A stretch of DNA of 64,000 nucleotides, from contig NZ_JFJZ01000002.1 in the NCBI RefSeq assembly GCF_002115825.1, positions 248,001 through 312,000 on the forward strand, given 5' to 3'. The notes below the pieces were generated by a model, which had not been told where the DNA came from, searched no databases, and saw only the letters and a list, made by a program, of their open reading frames with translations. Positions 8,587 through 17,397 of this stretch are shown here, piece by piece. The stretch comes from Thalassospira sp. MCCC 1A01428. GTDB lineage: Bacteria > Pseudomonadota > Alphaproteobacteria > Rhodospirillales > Thalassospiraceae. The stretch's first letter is position 1, and the number at the start of each line of letters is the position of its first letter. Made by a program: the position numbers and the translations under genes.

Positions 8587-9318
8587 ATGACCGCTCAACT
8601 TTCCCAGATTGCTGCGAAAGACCGCATTTTTTGCGCCATCGACACTACCGATCTGGATCACGCGATTGATCTGGCGACAAAGCTTTCAGGTGTTATTGGC
8701 GGGGCGAAACTGGGCAAAGAATTTTTTGCCGCCCACGGCCCACAGGGTGTGAAGGCTGTTGCCGCCGCCGGTATGCCGGTTTTTCTTGATGTCAAATATC
8801 ACGACATTCCCAATACGGTTGCCGGGGCCATTCGCGCGGTGACGCCGCTTGGTTTGAAAATCGTCAATGTGCATGCCGCTGGCGGGCAAGAAATGATGAA
8901 ACGTGCGGGCGAAGCCGCGCGGGAAGCCGCCGACAAGGCCGGGGTGGCCGCCCCGTGGGTGATTGCCGTTACGATTTTAACCAGCCTGGACCAAAACGAT
9001 TTGGACGAGATCGGTTTGCGCGGCCCACTGGGCGAACGGGTGGTTAAAATGGCCGAGCTGACACAAAAATCGGGTCTGGATGGTGTTGTATGTTCGGCCC
9101 GGGAGATTGAGCCGGTTCGCGCCGCCTGCGGCCCTGATTTTAAACTGATAACGCCCGGCATTCGTCCGGCATGGGCCAGTAGCGATGATCAGAAACGCAT
9201 CGTTACCCCGTATGATGCGGTGGCACGGGGATCTGATATTCTTGTGATTGGCCGTCCGATTACCACGGCCGATGACCCGGTTGCCGCAGCACAGCGCATT
9301 GTTGAGGAACTGGGTTAA
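8587..9318 (+). CDS. pyrF: Orotidine 5'-phosphate decarboxylase
   Basis: 243 aa. Decarboxylates OMP to UMP, the last step of de novo pyrimidine synthesis. The catalytic D-x-K-x-x-D motif is present as Asp68, Lys70 and Asp73 in 'FLDVKYHDIPNTV'. 'VNVHAAGG' and the phosphate-binding 'TPGIRP' and 'VIGRPIT' loops of the TIM barrel are in order. ATG 8587 has GGAGGA 6 nt upstream. It converges with the LacI-type gene and shares its terminator. Confidence 0.97.
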   Translation: MTAQLSQIAAKDRIFCAIDTTDLDHAIDLATKLSGVIGGAKLGKEFFAAHGPQGVKAVAAAGMPVFLDVKYHDIPNTVAGAIRAVTPLGLKIVNVHAAGGQEMMKRAGEAAREAADKAGVAAPWVIAVTILTSLDQNDLDEIGLRGPLGERVVKMAELTQKSGLDGVVCSAREIEPVRAACGPDFKLITPGIRPAWASSDDQKRIVTPYDAVARGSDILVIGRPITTADDPVAAAQRIVEELG

Positions 9319-9360
9319 TTAATCCGTCGCGCCGAAAACAGTAAACCCGCCGTGATCATG

Positions 9361-9394
9361 CAGGCCCGCATTACCCGATGCGGGCCTGTTTTTT
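9361..9394. terminator. Terminator of pyrF, embedded in the 3' end of the LacI-type gene
   Basis: An 11-bp perfect stem (CAGGCCCGCAT / ATGCGGGCCTG) with a 6-nt loop and TTTTTT on the plus strand. The right arm and T run encode the last residues (KKQAR) of the convergent regulator, whose TAA lies in the loop region. Confidence 0.9.
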
Positions 9395-10435
9395 GATAAA
9401 GCCGGGAATATTGGCAGGGGTAATAATGTGAATATCGCTGGGCGGGGCAATTGCGGTTTCGGGCAATAAGCGGTGCCACGCCATGATATGATGGCAGGCG
9501 GTACGCATGTCCTGTCGTAAATCGTGATGCAATACCGCGCTTAGTTTGCCTTGTTGCAACAGGGTTATGTTTTCCGAATCGAGATCATGGGCAATATAAA
9601 CCTGCGGCGTAAGTCCGTGATCGGTCAGTGTTTGTAAAATCGCCCGGTTACCGCCCCCCATTGAATAAACTGCCTGAATGTTGCGGCAATCCTCAATCAT
9701 GCTTTCCATGCGTCGGGCGGTATCGCTATCAAGCCCGGCACCGCCGCTGGCATCAATAATGGGTCGGTTAGGGGCCAGCTTTGCCATCGCGGTAACAAAG
9801 CCTGCCTTGCGGGATTCCTCGCCCCGAAAATGCTCGTCGCTCATTGTTATAACAACCGGGCCGGTTTGGGCTGTGGCGGCCAATGTAGATGGCAAAAAAT
9901 GATGGATCAAATAGGCGGCCGTTTCGCCTGCGGCGTAGTTGTTTGCTCCGGCATAGGCCACATGCGGGGCGTCGGGGATGTCAGTGAAAATGGTGACAAC
10001 GGGAATATTGCGCGCGCCAAGTTCGGCCATTGCGGTGCGAATATCAGGCTGGTCTTGTGCCTTAAGCAACACCCCCTGGCTCCCGCGTTTGCCAATGCGG
10101 TTCAGAATGGCAACAATGTCGCCCGCGCGCATCCGTTCCTGCATCATATAGCGCGGGCGGACAACAGCGGGGTGCAGGCTGGGCAGTTCGGCCTCCAGCG
10201 CGTTACGAATTTCGCGGCTAAAGCGTGTCGGGGCTTCGACAACCACATCAATAAACAACTGTCGCCCACGTGCGGCCAACTGGCCTTCCAGGGATGTCAG
10301 TTCATCAATGGCATCGCGAACCCGGCGCTGCGTTTGCGCGCTGACATTGGCCCGCCGGTTCAATACCCGGTCGACGGTTGCGGTGCCAAGTCCGGCCTGA
10401 CGGGCAATTTCCTTGATCGGAAAGCGATGGGTCAT
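9371..10435 (-). CDS. LacI family transcriptional regulator
   Basis: 354 aa. N-terminal LacI-type helix-turn-helix ('IKEIARQAGLGTATVDRVLNRRANVS', about residues 6-31) with the hinge after it, then a periplasmic-binding-protein-like sensor domain ('PVVTIFTDIPD', 'AGANNYAAGETAAYL', 'AVYSMGGGNRAIL', 'VYIAHDLDSENI') of the sugar-binding type. The start ATG at 10435 has GGAGG 4 nt upstream; an upstream in-frame start lacks one. It is divergent from the PhyH-SDR pair, which it probably controls. The effector is unknown. Confidence 0.88.
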   Translation of the reverse strand: MTHRFPIKEIARQAGLGTATVDRVLNRRANVSAQTQRRVRDAIDELTSLEGQLAARGRQLFIDVVVEAPTRFSREIRNALEAELPSLHPAVVRPRYMMQERMRAGDIVAILNRIGKRGSQGVLLKAQDQPDIRTAMAELGARNIPVVTIFTDIPDAPHVAYAGANNYAAGETAAYLIHHFLPSTLAATAQTGPVVITMSDEHFRGEESRKAGFVTAMAKLAPNRPIIDASGGAGLDSDTARRMESMIEDCRNIQAVYSMGGGNRAILQTLTDHGLTPQVYIAHDLDSENITLLQQGKLSAVLHHDLRQDMRTACHHIMAWHRLLPETAIAPPSDIHIITPANIPGFIKKQARIG

Positions 10436-10553
10436 GGATCCTCCATTGATGTATTTTTGATGGATTCCAAACCTCAACGCAAAGCATTTTCGCAGTAGCC
10501 TTCCTGGGTTGGCGGGCGCATGAACGATCCGCCGCTACCCGGAGGAAACAGCG

Positions 10554-11762
10554 ATGACCCCAGTGGAAAAAATGCAGCGCCAAATGGTGAACCGGCATCC
10601 AGTTGCGGGCTATTACCGTGAAGCGGACTGCAAAACCGACGATTTGTTAGCTTTGCTGGCACGCGAAACCGTTGCCCGTGATGTTCCCCATGCCAGCGAC
10701 ATCATCAAAAACGTGCCGGTTTATGCGGGCGATAGGCTGCGCGAATTGCAAGGCAACCCGCAGGCCCGCCACGCTGTGATGGCGGAATGGGCACAGGTGA
10801 TGATGGAGGGGGCCGGGGTTTTGGTTGTTGCCGGGGCCTATGATGATGGGACCGTGATTGATGCTGCGACTGCTGAGTATGCGGGCATTATTGCCGATGA
10901 AAAAGCCGCCAATGGTATCGCCGCTGACCATTTTGCCACGGCCGGTGCCAATGACCGGATCTGGAATTCGTTGCAAAAGCTGTGTTTGCGCGCACCCGAT
11001 GTGTTTGCCCGTTATTTTGGTAACCCGGTTATTGATATGGTATGCGAAGCATGGCTGGGACCAAATTACCAGATGACAGCACAGGTTAATCTGGTGCGAC
11101 CGGGCGGGCAGGCGCAACAGGCGCATCGTGATTATCATCTGGGGTTTCAAACCGTGGATGAATGCGAAAAATACCCGGCTCATGTGCATCATTTATCGCC
11201 GGTATTAACCTTGCAGGGGGCTGTCGCCCATTGCGACATGCCGGTTGAAAGCGGGCCAACATTGCTGTTGCCGTTTTCGCAAAGTTACGCCGAAGGTTAT
11301 CTTGCGTGGCGACGCCAGGATTTTCGCGATCTGTTTCATGCCCGCCATATTCAGTTACCGTTAAAAAAGGGCGATGCACTGTTTTTTAACCCGGCTTTGT
11401 TTCATGCGGCGGGAACCAATTTTAGCGCCGACATTCAACGCATGGCAAATTTGCTTCAGGTATCCTCGGCCTATGGCCGCCCGATGGAGGCCATAGACCG
11501 CACTGCGATGTGCAAAGCGCTTTATCCTGTTTTACAGGCCACATTGCAGGCAGGAAATGTGGGGCAAGACGGGTTAAACGCTGCCATCGCTGCCTGTGCC
11601 GAGGGATATTCGTTTCCCACCAACCTTGATATTGATCCGCCGGTTGGCGGGCTGGCACCGGAAACGCAAAACCGGCTGTTTCATCGTGCCCTGGCCGAAA
11701 ATATGACGAGCGCACAGTTCGAAAATGCGTTGAGCGCGCAACAGGCCCGCCAGAAACCCTGA
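10554..11762 (+). CDS. Phytanoyl-CoA dioxygenase (PhyH) family protein
   Basis: 402 aa. The double-stranded beta-helix Fe(II)/2-oxoglutarate oxygenase core carries the metal triad as His191-x-Asp193 ('HRDYHLGFQ') and His284 ('NPALFHAAGTNFS'), with Arg296 placed to bind the 2-oxoglutarate carboxylate. The N-terminal 90 residues are outside the core. GGAGGA lies 8 nt before ATG 10554. It is followed after 51 bases by an SDR dehydrogenase and is divergent from the LacI-type regulator. This suggests an inducible route in which hydroxylation is followed by oxidation of the new alcohol. The substrate cannot be read from the sequence. Confidence 0.8.
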   Translation: MTPVEKMQRQMVNRHPVAGYYREADCKTDDLLALLARETVARDVPHASDIIKNVPVYAGDRLRELQGNPQARHAVMAEWAQVMMEGAGVLVVAGAYDDGTVIDAATAEYAGIIADEKAANGIAADHFATAGANDRIWNSLQKLCLRAPDVFARYFGNPVIDMVCEAWLGPNYQMTAQVNLVRPGGQAQQAHRDYHLGFQTVDECEKYPAHVHHLSPVLTLQGAVAHCDMPVESGPTLLLPFSQSYAEGYLAWRRQDFRDLFHARHIQLPLKKGDALFFNPALFHAAGTNFSADIQRMANLLQVSSAYGRPMEAIDRTAMCKALYPVLQATLQAGNVGQDGLNAAIAACAEGYSFPTNLDIDPPVGGLAPETQNRLFHRALAENMTSAQFENALSAQQARQKP

Positions 11763-11813
11763 TTTCATGGTGTGATATTGACCGGTTGTAAAAGCATGAA
11801 AAGGACACGTGGA

Positions 11814-12599
11814 ATGAAACGCCATGAACAAAGCTGTGCTGTCATTATTGGGGGCACACAGGGGCTGGGTTATGCGATTGCCAAACGCCTGATTGCCGAA
11901 GGCTGTAGCAAAATGGTGATTGCGGGGCGCAACCGGCATCGCGGCGAAGACGCTGCCAAAAGCCTTGCCTCCCATGCAGGTATTGATGTTGCCTTTGTTG
12001 CAACCGATCTTGCCGACCCGGATGCCTGTAAGACCCTGATTGATGACGCGGTATCGCGCATGGGGCGGGTAAATGTTTTGTTAAATGCGGGCGCATCCAC
12101 CGAACGCGGATCGTTGCGCGATACCACGCCGGGCCAGTTTGATGACATGATGGCGATTAATGCCCGCGGCCCGTTTTTTGCCATGCAGGCCTTTGCCAAC
12201 CATGCCATTGCCGGTGGTTACGCGGCATCGTGTGTGAATATTCTAAGCATGTCGCAATATTGCGGGCAGTCCTTTTTGGCACCCTATGCCGCATCCAAGG
12301 CGGCCCTTGCAACCCTGACCAAAAATGCGGCCCAGGCCCTGCGCCACAAACATTTGCGGTTTAACGGCATTGCGTGCGGCTGGATGGATACACCGGGCGA
12401 AGATGCCATTCAGCGCCGCTATCATGGGGCCGGTGATGACTGGCTGACAAAGGCGGAGGCCGAACAACCCTTTGGCAAGCTGGTCAAACCCGATGAAGTT
12501 GCCGGGCTGGCAGCGTATCTTTTGGCTGCCGAATCGGGTGTGATGACCGGGGCGATCATTGATTATGATCAGTATGTTTCAGGCGCGTATCCGGAATGA
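11814..12599 (+). CDS. Short-chain dehydrogenase/reductase
   Basis: 261 aa from ATG 11814 (AAGGA 9 nt upstream; two upstream in-frame starts lack better sites). Classical SDR: nucleotide-binding 'GGTQGLG' (13-19), 'NAG' (91-93), and the active site Ser145/Ser147 with Tyr158-x3-Lys162 in 'YAASK'. The Arg40 context after 'IAGRN' suggests NADP or NAD use cannot be decided. It probably forms an operon with the upstream PhyH oxygenase and may oxidise its alcohol product. Confidence 0.85.
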   Translation: MKRHEQSCAVIIGGTQGLGYAIAKRLIAEGCSKMVIAGRNRHRGEDAAKSLASHAGIDVAFVATDLADPDACKTLIDDAVSRMGRVNVLLNAGASTERGSLRDTTPGQFDDMMAINARGPFFAMQAFANHAIAGGYAASCVNILSMSQYCGQSFLAPYAASKAALATLTKNAAQALRHKHLRFNGIACGWMDTPGEDAIQRRYHGAGDDWLTKAEAEQPFGKLVKPDEVAGLAAYLLAAESGVMTGAIIDYDQYVSGAYPE

Positions 12600-12683
12600 G
12601 TGCGTCTTTGGCCTTGATCTGTTTGGCGAACAGATTGGCAGGATGGTTAATTCCCGGGCATGTTTTTGATATTTGCCGAATTT

Positions 12684-12698
12684 GCATAGATTCTATGC
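12684..12698. promoter_or_regulatory. 15-bp perfect palindrome, candidate operator
   Basis: GCATAGA-T-TCTATGC, a 7-1-7 perfect dyad lying between the SDR gene and the MFS gene, about 140 bases before the MFS start. No adjacent regulator gene is obvious. Confidence 0.35.
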
Positions 12699-12766
12699 GT
12701 AGAAAGCGATAGTTCCCGGCGGTCTTTGCAGGCAAGTTTGAATCGGTTCAGAGATGTTCTGACGGT

Positions 12767-12800
12767 GCGGTGTTCGCGATCAGCGAGGCACCGCCTTTTT
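12767..12800 (+). terminator. Terminator or attenuator ahead of the MFS gene
   Basis: GCGGTG / CACCGC stem, with inner CGC/GCG pairing, followed by TTTTT. It lies 167 bases after the SDR stop and 39 bases before the MFS start, so it could end the SDR transcript or attenuate the transporter. Confidence 0.55.
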
Positions 12801-12838
12801 CGTTTTTAGCCGGTTTTGCCGCAATCAGATGGTGTTTG

Positions 12839-14047
12839 ATGTCAAAAGCTGAATTTCGTCAGGGCTTTTTTGCCCGCCTGCCCATTCTTGCACTGGCGAT
12901 GGCATCGTTTGGCATCGGCACAACCGAGTTCGTGATTATGGGCCTGTTGCCCGATGTTGCCAGTGATCTGGGGGTCAGCATTCCCAGTGCCGGGTTGTTG
13001 GTAACGGGTTATGCGCTGGGCGTAACGTTTGGCTCGCCGTTTCTGGCGATTGGTACGGCCAAAATGGAACGTCGGCGGGTTTTGCTGTTTTTGGTATTGT
13101 TGTTTCTGGTGGGCAACATCCTGTGCGCCATTGCGCCGAACTATGCCTTCCTGATGGTGGCCCGCGTGATTACCGCATTGGGCCACGGGGCGTTTTTTGG
13201 CTTGGGCTCGGTGGTGGCGGCCGGGCTGGTGCCGCCGCACAAACGGGTGCAAGCCGTGGCATTGATGTTTTCCGGGCTGACATTGGCCAATGTTTTGGGC
13301 GTGCCGTTTGGTACCGCATTGGGCCAGGCCTTTGGCTGGCGGTCCACCTTTTGGGCGGTGGTGGCCATTGGGGTGGTTGCCTTTGCCGCCCTTTATATTT
13401 TTGTGCCGCGTAACATAAAGGCCGAAGGCAGCAGCCTTCTGGCCGAGGCCCGTGCGTTGGGCAAAGTCCAGGTTATTCTGGCAATGTCGTTAAGTGTTTT
13501 GGCATCGGCCAGTTTGTTTAGCGTCTTTACTTATATCACCCCGATTCTGACCCAGATTACCGGCGTTTCGGCACAAAATGTGACGCTGGTTCTGTTGCTG
13601 TTTGGCGTTGGCTTGACGGTGGGGAACTTCGTTGGGGGCCGATTGGGCGACTGGCGTTTGATGCCTGCCATCATCGTCACCTTCATCGCCCTTGTGCTGG
13701 TGTTGATGATGCTGACCGAAACGATTTATCAGGTCTGGCCTGCCATCGTGTCGATCTTTGTGTGGGGCGTGGTGATGTTTGCCCTGGTGTCGCCCTTGCA
13801 AATCCGGGTGGTAAACGAGGCCACCGGCGCGCCGAACCTGGCATCCACCCTTAATCAGGGGGCCTTTAACCTTGGCAACGCCGCCGGGGCGTGGCTGGGC
13901 GGTTTGGCAATTACGGCCGGTGTCAGCTATGCACAAATTCCGTGGATCGGCGCCATTATTGCGGTTGTCGGGCTGGCGGTTGCTATACTGTCTTATATTC
14001 TGGATCGTAAAACAGTGATGGGTGGAGAAACGCCTGTTGGTGCGTAA
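12839..14047 (+). CDS. MFS transporter, AraJ/DHA1-like exporter
   Basis: 402 aa from ATG 12839. About twelve hydrophobic helices. The opening 'ALAMASFGIGTTEFVIMGLLPDVASDLGVS' is characteristic of AraJ/YdhP-type DHA1 exporters (sugar or drug efflux). Loop 2-3 holds a degenerate motif A ('AIGTAKMERRRVLLF'). 'RVITALGHGAFFGLG' is the motif B region and 'SGLTLANVLGVPFGTALGQ' the motif C region. The start was chosen where family members begin; the longer frame runs through the hairpin upstream. Substrate unknown. Confidence 0.85.
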   Translation: MSKAEFRQGFFARLPILALAMASFGIGTTEFVIMGLLPDVASDLGVSIPSAGLLVTGYALGVTFGSPFLAIGTAKMERRRVLLFLVLLFLVGNILCAIAPNYAFLMVARVITALGHGAFFGLGSVVAAGLVPPHKRVQAVALMFSGLTLANVLGVPFGTALGQAFGWRSTFWAVVAIGVVAFAALYIFVPRNIKAEGSSLLAEARALGKVQVILAMSLSVLASASLFSVFTYITPILTQITGVSAQNVTLVLLLFGVGLTVGNFVGGRLGDWRLMPAIIVTFIALVLVLMMLTETIYQVWPAIVSIFVWGVVMFALVSPLQIRVVNEATGAPNLASTLNQGAFNLGNAAGAWLGGLAITAGVSYAQIPWIGAIIAVVGLAVAILSYILDRKTVMGGETPVGA

Positions 14048-14070
14048 TCATTTCAGGCGCTTGATTTTAT

Positions 14071-14117
14071 AAAAACGGCCCGCCGCCATAATCATAGTGC
14101 GCGGGCCGTTTTTTTGT
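14071..14117. terminator. Bidirectional terminator between MFS and TSUP genes
   Basis: AAAAACGGCCCGC pairs with GCGGGCCGTTTTT around a 17-nt loop, with A and T runs on both sides, serving two convergent genes. Confidence 0.9.
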
Positions 14118-14141
14118 CTGACGCCGACAGGCTAGGGGTGA

Positions 14142-14945
14142 TCAGGCAAATGCAGTTGCCAGGCTGTGCCAATAGGCCCCGATCATATCGCCGTATTGTT
14201 CGATGATCAGTTTGATTGAAATGGCGATAGAGACAAACACAAGAAGCGGGCGCACCAGTTTGGCCCCAATTTTCATTACCATGTGCGAGCCAATGGTCGC
14301 GCCAATGACTTGCCCCACCGCCATGGTAAGGCCAATTTCCCAAACCACCTCGCCGCCAACAATAAAGGTGGCAAGCGATGCGACGTTGGCAACGAAGTTT
14401 AAAACCTTGGTGTGGGCGGTGGCCTTGGTCAAATTGAACCCCAGCAGGGCAACAAAGGCGATGGAAAAAAACGACCCGGTACCGGGGCCAAAAAAGCCGT
14501 CATAAAAGCCAATGCCAAAACCCGCAGTAAAGGCAAACAGGGTTTTGCCGATTTTTTGGTGGGCATCAATATCGCTGGCGCGCGGGGAAAACAGAAAATA
14601 AAGGGCAATGGCGATCAAAAGCCCCGGCAGCAATGTCATGAGAATGCCGGGATCGATCATCTGGATCAGGGTAGTGCCCAGGACGGACCCAAGCAGGGTC
14701 AGAATAATGGCCAGCACCATATCACCGGGATTAACCAGCCCGCGCCGCATGAAATTGATCGAGGCGGAAAAACTGCCGCAGCTGCTTTGCAGTTTGTTGG
14801 TAGCCAGCGCCTGGGTCGGGGTAATCCCCGCCCATAACAGGGCGGGGATGCAGATAAGGCCGCCCCCGCCTGCAATGGAGTCGACAAACCCGGCAATCAA
14901 AGCCACGGCAAACAGGATCAACAGCAGATCGACGCCAAATTCCAT
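14142..14945 (-). CDS. TSUP (TauE/SafE) family membrane permease
   Basis: 267 aa. About eight hydrophobic helices. The N-terminal 'ALIAGFVDSIAGGGGLICIPALLWAGI' and the internal repeat 'FTAGFGIGFYDGFFGPGTGSFFSIAFVALLGF' are the duplicated TSUP signature. Members carry sulfite, sulfoacetate, taurine-derived anions or similar organosulfur compounds, often as exporters. The start ATG at 14945 places the first helix at the N-terminus; a longer upstream frame adds a basic stretch with no family counterpart. No neighbouring sulfur genes were seen, so the substrate is open. Confidence 0.85.
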   Translation of the reverse strand: MEFGVDLLLILFAVALIAGFVDSIAGGGGLICIPALLWAGITPTQALATNKLQSSCGSFSASINFMRRGLVNPGDMVLAIILTLLGSVLGTTLIQMIDPGILMTLLPGLLIAIALYFLFSPRASDIDAHQKIGKTLFAFTAGFGIGFYDGFFGPGTGSFFSIAFVALLGFNLTKATAHTKVLNFVANVASLATFIVGGEVVWEIGLTMAVGQVIGATIGSHMVMKIGAKLVRPLLVFVSIAISIKLIIEQYGDMIGAYWHSLATAFA

Positions 14946-15133
14946 GCGAATGTTCCGATATTTTGTGCGATAGATTGAAAAACGTTGGCAGCATAAGCAG
15001 TTCTGCGATTTCTGCCATTTATTCTTTGTCACGATGACAATTCGGGAATTGTTTTTGGTGTGACGTTTGCCAAAACGACCGGGCACGACTAGATATTGCC
15101 CTGCCTGATCAGATAACCCGTTACGAGGTCGAA

Positions 15134-15973
15134 ATGCCCGAATTGCCAGAAGTGGAAACAGTTTGCCGGGGCCTTGCCCCGGTTATGGAAGGGCATGTGC
15201 TGGCATCGGTTGTTCAGCGCCGACCCAATTTGCGAACGCCGTTTCCCGATGATTTCGTTGGGCGTTTGACCGGACGCCGGATCGACCAGCTTACCCGTCG
15301 CGCCAAATATGTTGTCGCCTATCTGGATGATGGACAGGTGTTGTTGATCCATCTGGGTATGTCGGGGCGCATGACGGTGATTGAACCAGGCGCGGGTGTG
15401 TTGCCAGATGCAGGCAAACATGACCATGTCGACTTTGTTATGGAAACCGGTGTTTTGGTCCGGTTTAATGACCCCAGGCGTTTTGGTCTGATGGCCCTTT
15501 CGCATGTTGATGAATTGGCGACGCATCCGATGCTGGCGGGAATTGGCCCGGAACCGTTGGGGAACCAGTTTAATTCCCACATGCTGGCCGAAGCCCTGGC
15601 AAAACGGAAAAGCCCGATCAAAACCACGCTTTTGGATCAACGCCTGGTGGCGGGGCTTGGCAATATATATGTGTGTGAGGCGTTGTTTCGTTCGCGAATT
15701 GATCCGTTACGCGCGGCCAACAGCCTGAGCCTGTCGGAAATCGACCTGTTATATCGCGAGATTCGCGACGTTCTGGAAGATGCGATCAAGGCAGGCGGGT
15801 CATCGTTGCGCGATCATCGCCAGGCCAATGGTGAATTGGGTTATTTTCAGCATAACTTTCGTATTTATGGTCGCGAAGGCGAACCATGCATTACCCCGGA
15901 ATGTGATGGCACAGTAGGCCGGCTGGTTCAGGGGGGGCGGTCGACATTTTTTTGTGGCAAATGCCAGCATTAA
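15134..15973 (+). CDS. mutM: Formamidopyrimidine-DNA glycosylase (Fpg/MutM)
   Basis: 279 aa. Excises 8-oxoguanine and formamidopyrimidines with AP-lyase activity. The N-terminal catalytic 'MPELPEVE' gives Pro2 and Glu3 after Met removal. The conserved Lys58 lies in 'RRAKYVV'. 'LDQRLVAGLGNIYVCEALF' is the helix-two-turn-helix, and the C-terminal zinc finger is C-x4-C ... C-x2-C ('PCITPEC', 'FFCGKCQH'). GAGG lies upstream of ATG 15134. Confidence 0.97.
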   Translation: MPELPEVETVCRGLAPVMEGHVLASVVQRRPNLRTPFPDDFVGRLTGRRIDQLTRRAKYVVAYLDDGQVLLIHLGMSGRMTVIEPGAGVLPDAGKHDHVDFVMETGVLVRFNDPRRFGLMALSHVDELATHPMLAGIGPEPLGNQFNSHMLAEALAKRKSPIKTTLLDQRLVAGLGNIYVCEALFRSRIDPLRAANSLSLSEIDLLYREIRDVLEDAIKAGGSSLRDHRQANGELGYFQHNFRIYGREGEPCITPECDGTVGRLVQGGRSTFFCGKCQH

Positions 15974-16156
15974 GACGGGCGGGCGTGCCATACCGCCGGT
16001 GATGCAAGATTGCAGGGCATGATTGTGGCCTTAATGATGATTTTGGGCAGGAATGTTGCCTGTTGTCGCTAAAATCGGTAAAACGGTATGTAATTATGGT
16101 TTCAGGCGGTGGACCAGCTGGAACGGCAGAAAATCGCAGTTTGAAAAGGATTCCCC

Positions 16157-16933
16157 ATGACGTACGAAAACATCATTGCCGAAGTTAAAGGCAATGTCGG
16201 TTTGATCACTCTGAACCGGCCCAAGGCATTGAACGCCCTTTGTGACGCGTTAATTGCCGATCTGGCGGCAGCCCTTGATGATTTCGAATCCGACGAATCG
16301 GTTCGGGCCATCGTCATTACCGGGTCGGAAAAGGCCTTTGCTGCAGGGGCCGACATCAAGGAAATGATCGATCGCGATTATATGGATGTCTATAAATCCG
16401 ATTTTATCACCAAGGGTTGGACCCGGATGGCGGCCTGCCGCAAGCCGACCATTGCCGCTGTTGGCGGGTTCGCACTGGGCGGTGGCTGCGAACTGGCGAT
16501 GAGCTGCGATATCATGATTGCGGCGGATACAGCCAAATTTGGCCAGCCTGAAATCACGATTGGCACGATCCCCGGTGCCGGTGGTACCCAGCGTTTGACC
16601 CGTGCCATTGGCAAGGCCAAAGCGATGGAAATGTGCCTGACCGGGCGCATGATGGATGCCGAGGAAGCCGAGCGTTCCGGGCTTGTGGCCCGCGTTGTGC
16701 CTGCCGACTCGCTGATTGATGAAGCAATGAAGCTGGCTGACAAGATCGCATCTTTCTCGGCCCCGGCGGCAATGAAGGTCAAGGAAAGCGTTAATAAGGC
16801 GTTTGAGACGACTCTGGCGGAAGGGCTGATGTTTGAGCGCCGCGAATTTCATTCGACCTTTGCCCTGGAAGACCGGGCCGAGGGAATGAAAGCGTTTGGC
16901 GAGAAACGTAAACCCGAATTCAAGCACCGCTAG
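16157..16933 (+). CDS. Enoyl-CoA hydratase
   Basis: 258 aa, crotonase fold. Hydrates trans-2-enoyl-CoA in fatty-acid beta-oxidation. Both catalytic glutamates are present: Glu112 in '[12 protein letters not shown]' and Glu132 in '[20 protein letters not shown]'. The oxyanion hole is formed by 'AGADIKEM' and 'GGFALGGG'. This combination matches mitochondrial-type short-chain enoyl-CoA hydratase (ECHS1/FadB1-like). AAAAGGA lies 7 nt before ATG 16157. It stands alone between mutM and rpsT. Confidence 0.92.
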   Translation: MTYENIIAEVKGNVGLITLNRPKALNALCDALIADLAAALDDFESDESVRAIVITGSEKAFAAGADIKEMIDRDYMDVYKSDFITKGWTRMAACRKPTIAAVGGFALGGGCELAMSCDIMIAADTAKFGQPEITIGTIPGAGGTQRLTRAIGKAKAMEMCLTGRMMDAEEAERSGLVARVVPADSLIDEAMKLADKIASFSAPAAMKVKESVNKAFETTLAEGLMFERREFHSTFALEDRAEGMKAFGEKRKPEFKHR

Positions 16934-17007
16934 ACCTGTTTGAACCGGTGATTCTGACCCTTGAGTCAGAAAGTACCGGAAAACGCGGCTTAGGGCGGTA
17001 TCGGGGG

Positions 17008-17036
17008 TTGACGACCCCTTGGGACGGAGCTATAAG
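17008..17036 (+). promoter_or_regulatory. Sigma-70-type promoter of rpsT
   Basis: TTGACG (-35, 17008-17013), a 17-base spacer, and TATAAG (-10, 17031-17036), placing the start of transcription about 40 bases before the rpsT ATG. Confidence 0.75.
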
Positions 17037-17084
17037 CCGCGCTCCGAATTACGTAACATTTTTGTTTTAAGAGACAGGTTCGCA

Positions 17085-17345
17085 ATGGCTCATCATAAAT
17101 CGGCCAAGAAGCGCATTATCCGTAACGAAGCCCGCGCTGTTGTTAACGGTGCACGTATCAGCCGTATTCGTACCTACGTTAAGCGGGTCGAAGTCGCGCT
17201 GCAGGTTGGCGACAAGGATGCCGCTCTGGCTGCTTTGAAAATTGCCGAGCCGGAAATGGCGCGTGGCGCGCAACTGGGTGTTCTTCATAAAAACACCGTT
17301 GCTCGCAAAGTATCGCGTTTGACCGCTCGCATCAAAGCGCTCTAA
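17085..17345 (+). CDS. rpsT: 30S ribosomal protein S20
   Basis: 86 aa. The basic '[20 protein letters not shown]' N-terminus and '[20 protein letters not shown]' C-terminus are diagnostic of S20, which binds 16S rRNA early in assembly. ATG 17085 is selected because the family starts 'MAxxKSAxKR'. It sits just upstream of dnaA, a frequent order in Alphaproteobacteria. Confidence 0.98.
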   Translation: MAHHKSAKKRIIRNEARAVVNGARISRIRTYVKRVEVALQVGDKDAALAALKIAEPEMARGAQLGVLHKNTVARKVSRLTARIKAL

Positions 17346-17370
17346 TTTTATCCTTCGGGATGGCGAGTCG

Positions 17371-17397
17371 AAGGCCGCGTTTCTTGCGCGGCCTTTT
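17371..17397 (+). terminator. Terminator after rpsT
   Basis: AAGGCCGCG pairs with CGCGGCCTT around a short loop, followed by T residues, 26 bases after the stop. Confidence 0.85.
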
